This document shows positions 1 to 4,813 of a DNA stretch of 11,039 nucleotides, one piece after another (position 1 is the stretch's first letter; each line of letters opens with the position of its first letter). Source of the DNA: Verrucomicrobiota bacterium. Lineage in GTDB: Bacteria > Verrucomicrobiota > Verrucomicrobiia > Limisphaerales > UBA8199. The notes under the pieces are model-generated. The model made no database searches. It had not been told where the DNA came from and saw only the letters and a list, made by a program, of their open reading frames with translations. The stretch lies in the NCBI GenBank assembly GCA_026397855.1, contig JAPLUA010000031.1, positions 1-11,039 of the forward strand, read 5' to 3'. Position numbers and translations under genes: made by a program.

Positions 1-2
1 CG

Positions 3-698
3 TGGGGCCTGGCCAAGTACCATCGCGATTGGCTGAGTGAGTTCATGTGCCTTATAACCGGTGCCCTGCTCAACGTTCTCCTCAAAGGGTGGATGGCCTC
101 GGAAACCGGTCGGCAGCTTGCGGAGGACCGCACCCAGGGCACCTTGGAGCTGCTGCTCTCGACACCGATGACGGTGCACGACCTATTGCGCGGCCAACTG
201 CTCGCCCTCAAACGCCAGTTCCTCGGGCCGCTGATTGTGGTCCTGGCCGCTTTCTTTGCTTTCATGGTGACCTCCTCCTCGCTCCTGAACGAAGCGGATG
301 ATCGCGCCTCCTGGATCCTGTTCTGGCTGGCGCTCATGCTGCTGCTGGTCGCGGATTTGGCCGCAATCTACTGGGTCGGTATGTGGCAGGGGCTCACGGC
401 CAGAAACCCGAACCGCGCCACAAGCAACTGCCTGACCCGCATCCTGATCCTGCCCTGGGTCGCAATTGGCATCGTGATCCTGCTGCTGGGGCTCAGTTTC
501 CTGAACTCCGACCTCAACCTGGGGCCGAAGTTCTTCCTGGTCCTGTGGGTCGGGCTGAGCCTGGCAGCGGACATCGGGTTCGGAGCCTGGTCCCGGCATA
601 AACTGCTCACGGAGTTCCGCCTTGCGGCAACCCAGCGCTACACGCCGCAAGCCAGGTTCTGGAAACGCCTGCTCAATGGCGGCCCCTCTTCGACGTAG
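3..698 (+). CDS. ABC-2 type transporter permease, C-terminal part (5'-truncated by window edge)
   Basis: The reading frame is already open at base 3 and runs to a TAG at 696-698, so the gene starts upstream; the ATG at 45 is probably internal. The visible part begins with a membrane-proximal stretch containing the motif EDRTQGTLELLLSTPMT (about bases 123-173). This signature loop of ABC-2 type permeases usually reads (E)REQGTLE-LLLSTPL. Four strongly hydrophobic segments follow, at about bases 222-288, 306-386, 441-507 and 531-590, with a basic C-terminal tail. Such proteins form the membrane channel of ABC exporters and pair with a separate ATPase, which would be upstream and is not visible. 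The substrate cannot be told from this part. Family assignment is fairly secure; specific function is unknown. Confidence 0.8.
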   Translation, partial: WGLAKYHRDWLSEFMCLITGALLNVLLKGWMASETGRQLAEDRTQGTLELLLSTPMTVHDLLRGQLLALKRQFLGPLIVVLAAFFAFMVTSSSLLNEADDRASWILFWLALMLLLVADLAAIYWVGMWQGLTARNPNRATSNCLTRILILPWVAIGIVILLLGLSFLNSDLNLGPKFFLVLWVGLSLAADIGFGAWSRHKLLTEFRLAATQRYTPQARFWKRLLNGGPSST

Positions 699-748
699 GG
701 CTATCCTGAGCCCCTGATCTCCATTTGTTGGATAATTTCAACATCTCG

Positions 749-789
749 TTGATGATGCCGCAGGCATCCCAGCCATTAGCCGGTGGTTG
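749..789. repeat. 41-base dispersed repeat, copy 1
   Basis: This stretch is identical to 4631-4671 at 40 of 41 positions; the only difference is C761 against G4643. Its core is GGCATCCCAGCCATTAGCC. The minus strand reads as NHRLMAGMP(A/P)AS, a peptide string that I recall from many spurious ORFs in Verrucomicrobiota genomes. Here it sits inside the broken comEC copy; the second copy lies between the sirtuin gene and the intact comEC. The pair within this window is seen directly; wider dispersal is remembered and not tested. Confidence 0.8.
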
Positions 790-806
790 CCCGCGGCCTC
801 GCGCCC

Positions 807-899
807 CATAACCTCGTAGCCGCCGACGTGAGTCGGCGCTAATCTCCGCTCCGACCGGAGAAGATGGCGCGGACTGACGTCCGCGGCTACGAGGTTATG
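807..899. repeat. Large palindromic element, 33-base arms
   Basis: Bases 807-839 and 867-899 are inverted copies matching at 30 of 33 positions, around a 27-base centre. The centre contains a further perfect 6-base inverted repeat (TCTCCG/CGGAGA). The outer core reads CATAACCTCGTAGCC on the left arm and GGCTACGAGGTTATG on the right. As RNA or single-stranded DNA it would fold into one long stem. No ORF inside looks like a transposase, so this resembles a REP/MITE-like non-autonomous element. The element abuts the 41-base repeat and the comEC-derived block. I see no target-site duplication. Confidence 0.8.
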
Positions 900-1180
900 A
901 GGCTGCGAATGTCCACGCTCCGGAAAAATCCAAGATGCGCACTCGGGCAGCCTTCCCCTCGGGGCGTCCTGGCCGGGCCGGCCCAGGTCCGAGAGCAGCA
1001 GCACTCGCGTGCCGCCAACGGTGCCGGACAGGACCATCGCGTTGTCGTCTGCGTGTGAAAAGCGATCACCATACAGTTAGGTTTTGGACGGGGGGGGGAG
1101 AGAAGTAAAGTGACCCCTCGGGGCAGTTACCGTAAAGAATTGCTTAAGGAATTTTACCAGTTTGCCGATAACTTACAAAG

Positions 1181-1525
1181 ATGGATTTGAGCCATAGCTC
1201 CGGTTGCCTCAATGAACAGGTTGATATGGATATCCTCGCCGCTGGGAGCGATTGCGAGGCACTCCAAGACCTTCAAATCCGAGGTGCCAAGAACAAGCAA
1301 AGATCCTGTTCAAGTCGTTCAGGCCCCCAGAATAAGCTCTCCATTTCCCATGCTTTACAGATCAAAGTGGCGGAATACTGGCCGAAATTAGGGGATACGG
1401 ATGAGGCTTTAAGGGAGCTGCCACGTTTGCCCAGAATCACATGGAAACACCCGTCCACCGTTAAGGTCCGGGTTGCTGCTATCAGGGAATTGCGAGAGAA
1501 CAACCAAACTGCGATATCGGCTTGA
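1181..1525 (+). CDS. Small TPR-like protein, hypothetical (114 aa)
   Basis: The C-terminal half (residues about 57-108) reads like a helix-turn-helix TPR unit: ALQIKVAEYWPKLGDTDEALREL, then a W-x-HPS segment and a second helix with VKVRVAAIRELRE. I recall a small Verrucomicrobiota family with this W-HPS-VKVRVAA pattern, annotated only as tetratricopeptide repeat protein. The N-terminal half (residues 1-55) is poorly structured, rich in S, Q, K and C, and unlike anything I recognise. There is no strong Shine-Dalgarno before the ATG, so the true start may differ. The stop overlaps the ribosome-binding site of the next small gene, which suggests co-transcription. Base composition is less GC-rich than the flanks. 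A scaffold or protein-binding role is inferred from TPR folds in general; the partner is unknown. Confidence 0.6.
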   Translation: MDLSHSSGCLNEQVDMDILAAGSDCEALQDLQIRGAKNKQRSCSSRSGPQNKLSISHALQIKVAEYWPKLGDTDEALRELPRLPRITWKHPSTVKVRVAAIRELRENNQTAISA

Positions 1526-1529
1526 AGGA
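1525..1529 (+). promoter_or_regulatory. Ribosome-binding site overlapping the upstream stop codon
   Basis: AAGGA begins on the last base of the preceding TGA and ends 5 bases before the ATG at 1535. The spacing is good for initiation and fixes the start of the 67-residue gene. It also implies translation coupled to the TPR-like gene. Confidence 0.65.
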
Positions 1530-1534
1530 CGAAT

Positions 1535-1738
1535 ATGAGTATCAGAAACTTGTTTAGGCATTTGCTGGGTCAGGGCGAGGTTGTTGCTTCTTGGGGTCAG
1601 GCAAAACTGGTCAAGCATCTGAACGGAAAACTAGAATTGCGGGGTGGGTCGAAGGTTGATCGGGGTGAGGCTAAGGAATGGATCTCCTTGTTTTGGCATG
1701 AGGCGGTGGTGGGTGATAGGGTTGGAAGGTGGGGGTGA
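1535..1738 (+). CDS. Small conserved hypothetical protein (67 aa)
   Basis: This is a short soluble protein with a clear Shine-Dalgarno (AAGGA, 5-base spacing). Recognisable blocks are LFRHLLGQGEVVASWGQAKLV (residues 6-26), LNGKLELRGGS (29-39) and DRGEAKEWISLFWHEAVV (42-59). I recall similar 60-80 residue proteins with an L-x-GG-S-x-x-DR-x-x-A-x-EW pattern in Verrucomicrobiota, without assigned function. No signal peptide, membrane segment or metal-binding motif is visible. It lies 9 bases after the TPR-like gene and probably forms a two-gene unit with it. The tail after residue 59 (GDRVGRWG) looks degenerate and may be a readthrough extension. It is a real gene by its RBS and family resemblance; function is unknown. 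Confidence 0.6.
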   Translation: MSIRNLFRHLLGQGEVVASWGQAKLVKHLNGKLELRGGSKVDRGEAKEWISLFWHEAVVGDRVGRWG

Positions 1739-1740
1739 GA

Positions 1741-1770
1741 TTGCGGAAAACAGACCAACTGTTTCCGCAA
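1741..1770 (+). terminator. Stem-loop just after the two-gene unit (possible terminator)
   Basis: TTGCGGAAAACAG and CTGTTTCCGCAA pair as a 12-base stem with one bulged base, around a 5-base ACCAA loop. It starts 3 bases after the stop of the 67-residue gene. No T-run follows on either strand, so it may be a non-classical terminator or an mRNA 3'-end stabiliser rather than an intrinsic terminator. Confidence 0.4.
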
Positions 1771-1961
1771 GAGCCAAAGGATGAAAGTGAGAAGCAATCA
1801 TCACCAGGATGCAGGTGACCAGCGGGAAATGGAAAGAGAAGCAAACAAAGCCCCCTCGCGAAGCCTCCAGGTCCAAAGTCGCCAACCGTGGCGCGGAGTG
1901 CGTGCCGGCACCGTTCGAGGACGATGCGGTCGGGTCTGGGTCTGGTTCGCCGGGATCCGCC

Positions 1962-2381
1962 TTACGCCCACGCCAGTATCATTGCGCCGGTCACGATGAA
2001 AGCGCCGCCTAAATAATGCTGCCAGTGCAACTGCTCTCCCAGCACCACCACCGCCAGCACAATGGCGAACACCACGCTCAGCTTGTCCACCGGGGCGACA
2101 CGGGATGCCTGCCCCAGTTGCAGGGCGCGAAAATAGCACATCCATGAGAGGCCGGTGGCGACGCCTGATAGGGCCAGAAACAGCAACGTTCGGTTCGACA
2201 ACTCGCGGAGCGATGCGACGGGGCTTGTCGCCAGAGTGATGCCCCAAGTAAACACGAGAACCACGGTCGTCCGCACCGCCGTCGCCAGATTGGAATCCAC
2301 TCCGGCAACCCCGATTTTGCCCAGAACAGCGGTGATTCCCGCAAAGAAAGCTGACAGCAAGGCCCATGTAATCCAGTTCAT
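1962..2381 (-). CDS. EamA/DMT-superfamily transporter, single-domain (139 aa)
   Basis: A membrane protein of one EamA domain, the short form of the drug/metabolite transporter superfamily; these usually act as dimers in the inner membrane, like EmrE-type proteins. Hydrophobic segments lie at residues about 2-24, 34-52, 66-85, 101-115 and 122-139. Family landmarks are WALLSAFFAGITAVLGKIGV near the N-terminus, a V-R-T-x-V-V block at 36-41, SGVATGLSWMCYFRALQLG at 72-90, then RVAPVDKLSVVFA and a VVVLGEQL block before the last helix. Length and order match the ~140-residue family, so the gene appears complete. The ATG at 2381 has only a weak upstream purine stretch. It is convergent with the small two-gene unit on its left. 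The substrate is unknown. Confidence 0.88.
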   Translation of the reverse strand: MNWITWALLSAFFAGITAVLGKIGVAGVDSNLATAVRTTVVLVFTWGITLATSPVASLRELSNRTLLFLALSGVATGLSWMCYFRALQLGQASRVAPVDKLSVVFAIVLAVVVLGEQLHWQHYLGGAFIVTGAMILAWA

Positions 2382-2448
2382 GGGTTAGAGCCTGCTCGAT
2401 GGGCCGGGACCAGTCAACCTACCTTGACCATACACGGCAGACATGCCT

Positions 2449-2521
2449 CCTCCTCCCTCTCCGCTCGGGGAGAGGGCCGGGGAGAGGTGCCCCCCCCTTT
2501 CGGATTTCGGACTTCGGATTT
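2449..2521. repeat. Composite dispersed intergenic repeat
   Basis: The left part contains an 8-base perfect inverted repeat, CCCTCTCC (2455-2462) and GGAGAGGG (2469-2476), followed by a second GGGGAGAGG. The right part (2498-2521) is a near-tandem TTCGGA(T/C)TT string. Both motifs resemble short sequences I recall between genes in Verrucomicrobiota and Planctomycetota metagenomes. The separating C-run (2490-2497) is a likely site of sequencing or assembly slippage. Nothing coding is supported here. Confidence 0.5.
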
Positions 2522-2547
2522 CCCGCCGCGACCCACGTCGCGGCGGG
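2522..2547. repeat. Perfect 10-base-pair hairpin
   Basis: CCCGCCGCGA and TCGCGGCGGG pair perfectly around the 6-base loop CCCACG. It lies between the dispersed repeat and the BRO-N relic. No T-run follows on either strand, so I do not call it an intrinsic terminator; it may mark the edge of the relic. Confidence 0.55.
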
Positions 2548-2549
2548 CC

Positions 2550-2633
2550 CTCCTCCGCATCATCCAGTCCATCCCCAGCACCAAGGTCGAACACTTCAAA
2601 CGATGGCTCGCCAAAGTCGGCTACGAGCGCATC
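2550..2633 (+). pseudogene. Relic of a phage antirepressor / BRO-N domain gene
   Basis: Twenty-eight codons read as LLRIIQSIPSTKVEHF followed by KRWLAKVGYERI. This matches the middle of the BRO-N (phage antirepressor-like) family as I remember it: L-FRIIQSIPSPKAEPFK, then RWLAKVGYERVQEIE. Homology stops sharply after ERI, where the family continues with Q-EIE-NPELA; here HFRNSPCC follows. No upstream BRO-N sequence precedes the match, only the hairpin and dispersed repeats. The fragment is therefore a fossil of a horizontally mobile gene, not an expressed protein. Identification is from memory of the motif. Confidence 0.6.
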
Positions 2634-2934
2634 CATTTCAGAAACTCCCCATGCTGCTGGTCGGTCAGCTTCCTGTCCGCGGCGTCCGTTGACTTCCGGT
2701 TCATCTTCTGCCGCCGCTGCTGCCGCTGAAGAGATAGAGAGCATCAGCGGGGATGAGACCTTTCTGAAGGACCCCAAGAGTTTCTAGATTCTGTTGTTGT
2801 GCAGGTTTGACGGCGGCGTCAAATTCGGTTTCCCTTGCAAAGTGGATTTGACAGTACCGCACACAGGTCGGTGCGAGCGGAGAAGGCCATGCAACAGACA
2901 GCGCCCGACCTGGAGCGCCAGATTAAGCGCACGT
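2634..2934. other. Intergenic stretch without a recognised gene
   Basis: No convincing gene is seen on either strand. There is an alanine-coding GC-rich patch near 2709-2731 and a small 6-base inverted repeat (TTTGAC/GTCAAA, 2806-2823). A short open frame ending at 2945 encodes MQQTAPDLERQIKRTYEE from an ATG at 2889. That peptide looks coding-like and its frame is open for at least several codons upstream, but it overlaps the start of the next gene and I cannot assign it. It may be the tail of a decayed gene. Confidence 0.4.
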
Positions 2935-3570
2935 ATGAAGAGTGATTTTGAAGAATCGGTCCATAGCACACCGTGGTCGCCCAGGTTGCCCCGCATGAGC
3001 CCTGCGCGGGCGTTTGCGAGCGTTTTCTTTGCTGTTTTTCTGTTCATCTTCCTTGGCAGTGCGCTGGTGACTTTCATGCTGCCAGAGACTTACAGCGCCA
3101 CTGCTCGCGTGGCCGCTCCTGGCGCAGCTCAGTTACAAATATTCCAATCGGCGGAACTTCTGAAGGAGGTGTCGCAACGGCTTAATCTCCCTGAAACTTT
3201 TGCCGCTCGTTATGGAGAAAACAGACCTTTGGGGGACAACCGCGTGGAGGACTTGCTGCGGCGTTCTATGCAAGCGCGGCGTCTGCCGGGGACGGACCTC
3301 ATCGAAATCCGGGTCTATAGCCGGTCGCCAGCGGAATGCGCACAGTTGGCGAACGAGATTGCCGAAGCCAGCGCGAGGCAAGCCCGGCATGGTTCCGTGC
3401 CAATTAGGATTGTCGAGCAAGCCGTGCCTCCGCTCAGACCCGCGCGCCCGAACAAGCCGCTGAACCTGGCACTCGGAGCGGTAGTGGGCATCTTCCTCGG
3501 AACGATGGCTGGCGGGGTCGGTGCCAAGCTGGCGGTGGGATTTGGCGGACAACGCTCGGCGAGCGCCTGA
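2935..3570 (+). CDS. Short Wzz/GumC-type chain-length determinant-like membrane protein (211 aa)
   Basis: The protein has the architecture of polysaccharide co-polymerases: an N-terminal membrane segment (residues about 27-48), a periplasmic domain opening with ETYSATARV, an ELLKEVSQRL helix, and a region typical of the family's membrane-proximal end (IRIVEQAVPPLRPARPNKP, about 157-175). A second membrane segment follows at about 178-198. These proteins set polymer length in O-antigen or exopolysaccharide export. At 211 residues it is shorter than most Wzz or GumC proteins and lacks a tyrosine-kinase domain. The ATG at 2935 is preferred because the Wzz-like part begins soon after it; the frame stays open to a TTG at 2794, but that extension is low-complexity and Arg/Cys-rich. 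No good Shine-Dalgarno is seen. No glycosyltransferase, polymerase or export gene is adjacent, so its pathway is unknown. Confidence 0.72.
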   Translation: MKSDFEESVHSTPWSPRLPRMSPARAFASVFFAVFLFIFLGSALVTFMLPETYSATARVAAPGAAQLQIFQSAELLKEVSQRLNLPETFAARYGENRPLGDNRVEDLLRRSMQARRLPGTDLIEIRVYSRSPAECAQLANEIAEASARQARHGSVPIRIVEQAVPPLRPARPNKPLNLALGAVVGIFLGTMAGGVGAKLAVGFGGQRSASA

Positions 3571-3611
3571 GCCATCCTCGCTCAAGCTCTGCTTCCTGGA
3601 GAACTGGCGCG

Positions 3612-4481
3612 ATGAACACGGTGAAAAGGATTAGGGATGCAGCTGAGGCCATCCAGACCGCCGACGCGCTCCTGGTGACTGCCGGAGCAGGCATGGGCGT
3701 TGATTCCGGATTGCCCGATTTCCGAGGCAAGCAGGGGTTCTGGCGGGCTTACCCCGCCATCGCCAACCTTGGCCTCTCTTTCGAGGAAATCGCAGACCCG
3801 GAGTGGTTCACGAAGGACCCGCATCTAGCGTGGGCCTTTTATGGTCACCGGCTCGACCTGTATCGCGAAACGACGCCCCATCAAGGCTTCATCCAGTTGC
3901 TGCAAATCGGCAAGTCGAAACCGCACGGGTATTTCGTCTTCACGTCAAACGTGGATGGCCAGTTTCAAAAGGCCGGCTTCCTGCCGGAGCGAATCGTCGA
4001 ATGCCACGGCTCGATACACCACTTCCAATGCACCGGGTCGTGTACTGATGCCATTTGGGATGCCGGGGGTGAGGCGGTGCGCATCGAGCAAAGCACCTTC
4101 CGCGCTCGGGACCCTTTGCCCAAATGCAGAAAGTGCGCGGCGCTAGCTCGGCCCAACATCCTGATGTTCGGGGACTGGTCCTGGTTAGCCTGCCGTACCG
4201 AGGGCCAGCACCAGCGGTTTGCCCGGTGGCTGGCTGAAATCACCAAGCGCTCCGCCAAGTTAGCCGTGGTTGAACTGGGCGCGGGGAGCGCAATTCCCAC
4301 CGTGAGGCGCACCTCAGAGCGGGCGCTGGAAAAGGTCGCCGGCACGCTCATCCGTATCAACCCGCGTGAGCACGACGTTCCGCACGGTCAGGTTGGCCTG
4401 CCATTAGGCGCTGCGGAGGGAATTGGGAGAATCTGTGACTGTGTCAAAGACCTTGCCGGGGGCACAAACCCTCCTGGTTGA
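3612..4481 (+). CDS. Sir2-family NAD-dependent protein deacylase (sirtuin), 289 aa
   Basis: Sirtuins remove acyl groups from lysines while consuming NAD. The Rossmann NAD-binding motif is GAGMGVDSGLPDFRG (residues 25-39). TSNVDGQF (111-118) matches the family's T-Q-N-(I/V)-D motif, with S in place of Q. The catalytic histidine is H132 in ECHGS. A zinc-ribbon Cys4 set is visible at C140, C144, C172 and C175, and ELGAGSAIPTVR is the usual G-x-G-S ribose-binding stretch. The familiar FGE motif after the zinc site is replaced by MFGDWSW (185-191), which I recall in a bacterial subgroup. GGAGAA at 3598-3603 is a plausible RBS for the ATG at 3612. The gene follows the Wzz-like gene by 41 bases. Active-site completeness argues for an active enzyme; the substrate is unknown. 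Nothing nearby suggests a Thoeris or other Sir2 defence system. Confidence 0.88.
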   Translation: MNTVKRIRDAAEAIQTADALLVTAGAGMGVDSGLPDFRGKQGFWRAYPAIANLGLSFEEIADPEWFTKDPHLAWAFYGHRLDLYRETTPHQGFIQLLQIGKSKPHGYFVFTSNVDGQFQKAGFLPERIVECHGSIHHFQCTGSCTDAIWDAGGEAVRIEQSTFRARDPLPKCRKCAALARPNILMFGDWSWLACRTEGQHQRFARWLAEITKRSAKLAVVELGAGSAIPTVRRTSERALEKVAGTLIRINPREHDVPHGQVGLPLGAAEGIGRICDCVKDLAGGTNPPG

Positions 4482-4540
4482 CCGCCTCTGGCTAAAGTAA
4501 GGCCCGGTGAATACCGAATGAAGCGCGGAACGTTCCAGCG

Positions 4541-4566
4541 GCTTCGGCCCGAACAGCAGCCGAAGC
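4541..4566. repeat. 8-base-pair stem-loop downstream of the sirtuin gene
   Basis: GCTTCGGC and GCCGAAGC pair perfectly around a 10-base loop, 60 bases after the sirtuin stop. No T-run follows. It could act as an mRNA 3'-end structure, or belong to the repeat island that continues to 4809. A 38-codon open frame (4518-4634) runs across it and ends inside the 41-base repeat; I do not count it as a gene. Confidence 0.4.
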
Positions 4567-4630
4567 ATCCTGTTAACCTCTATGTCGTCCTGATCGGACC
4601 GGTAGTCGGTGGAATTGGGGTAGCCTGCCA

Positions 4631-4671
4631 TTGATGATGCCGGAGGCATCCCAGCCATTAGCCGGTGGTTG
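4631..4671. repeat. 41-base dispersed repeat, copy 2
   Basis: This is the partner of 749-789, with one mismatch in 41 bases and the same orientation. In this copy the repeat continues straight into the nested palindrome at 4662-4809, whereas copy 1 is followed by a different palindrome. The shared unit is therefore a module that combines with different neighbours. Confidence 0.8.
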
Positions 4672-4809
4672 AGCGAGACACGAGCGACACCACCGGTAAC
4701 CAGATTCCACATCCCATGCACCCTGGCAAGGGTGCCAGCCACTTCCCCTCACGCTGGCACCCCCTGCCGGGGTGCAATCCACATCACCCCCTGATCCAGT
4801 GGTGTCGCT
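4662..4809. repeat. Nested palindromic repeat between sirtuin and comEC
   Basis: Three inverted repeats are layered here. CCGGTGGT (4662-4669) pairs with ACCACCGG (4689-4696). The arm 4683-4696 (AGCGACACCACCGG) pairs with 4796-4809 with one mismatch. Inside lies a 22-23 base near-perfect pair, 4717-4738 (from TGCACCCTGG) with 4754-4776 (to GGGGTGCA), around a 15-base spacer. The two genes flanking this block converge, so it could act as a bidirectional transcription barrier, although no T-run is present. It ends 5 bases before the comEC stop. It looks like a REP/MITE-like composite element without coding capacity. Confidence 0.7.
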
Positions 4810-4813
4810 GCGC

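Larger units (their letters stand above)
701..1070 (-). pseudogene. Broken duplicate of the comEC 3' end, middle replaced by repeats
   Basis: Two blocks match the intact comEC at 4814-6826, in the same order and strand. Bases 945-1070 align without gaps to 5090-5215 (13 mismatches counted by eye, about 90% identity) and encode on the minus strand the segment around ADDNAMVLSGTVG and LLLSDLGRPGQD. Bases 701-720 align to 4814-4833 (18 of 20 identical, differing only in the first two), which is the very end of comEC. The stop is in register, TAG here against TGA there. The intervening 224 bases are not comEC: they hold the two repeats at 749-789 and 807-899, whereas intact comEC has 256 bases there. 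An open minus-strand frame (738-1037) runs through the fusion, but it joins comEC codons to repeat DNA and is unlikely to make a useful protein. No other part of comEC was seen here. Confidence 0.75.

Noticed and set aside
738..1037. 99-residue minus-strand ORF beginning MVLSGTVGG
   Set aside because: It fuses comEC-derived codons to palindromic repeat DNA. The NHRLMAGMPAAS tail is translated repeat, so it is described as part of the pseudogene.
1090..1098. Run of nine G as a functional signal
   Set aside because: It is a simple homopolymer in a gap next to decayed DNA, with no structured element around it; it may mark a length-uncertain base call.
1801..1885. Minus-strand open frames downstream of the EamA gene
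   Set aside because: They have no start signal and no recognisable motif, and frames in several registers are open. I see no supported gene in 1771-1961.
2806..2823. TTTGAC/GTCAAA inverted repeat as an operator
   Set aside because: Only 6 bases per arm, no regulator gene nearby and no promoter elements at fitting distance.
2848..2876. TTGACA as a -35 promoter element for the Wzz-like gene
   Set aside because: A -10 box is absent at the expected distance (GTGCGA), so a promoter is not supported.
3612..4481. The sirtuin as part of an anti-phage system
   Set aside because: It is a stand-alone deacylase-type protein with a complete zinc site. No TIR, HerA, Argonaute or other defence partner lies beside it.
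4518..4634. 38-codon plus-strand ORF beginning MKRGTFQRLRPEQQ
   Set aside because: It has a hydrophobic stretch, but no clear RBS, crosses a hairpin and ends inside a dispersed repeat. The opposite strand is equally open.
4404..4742. 112-residue minus-strand ORF containing NHRLMAGMPPASS
   Set aside because: It runs across the 41-base repeat, a hairpin and the 3' end of the sirtuin gene in antisense. No family motif is seen.
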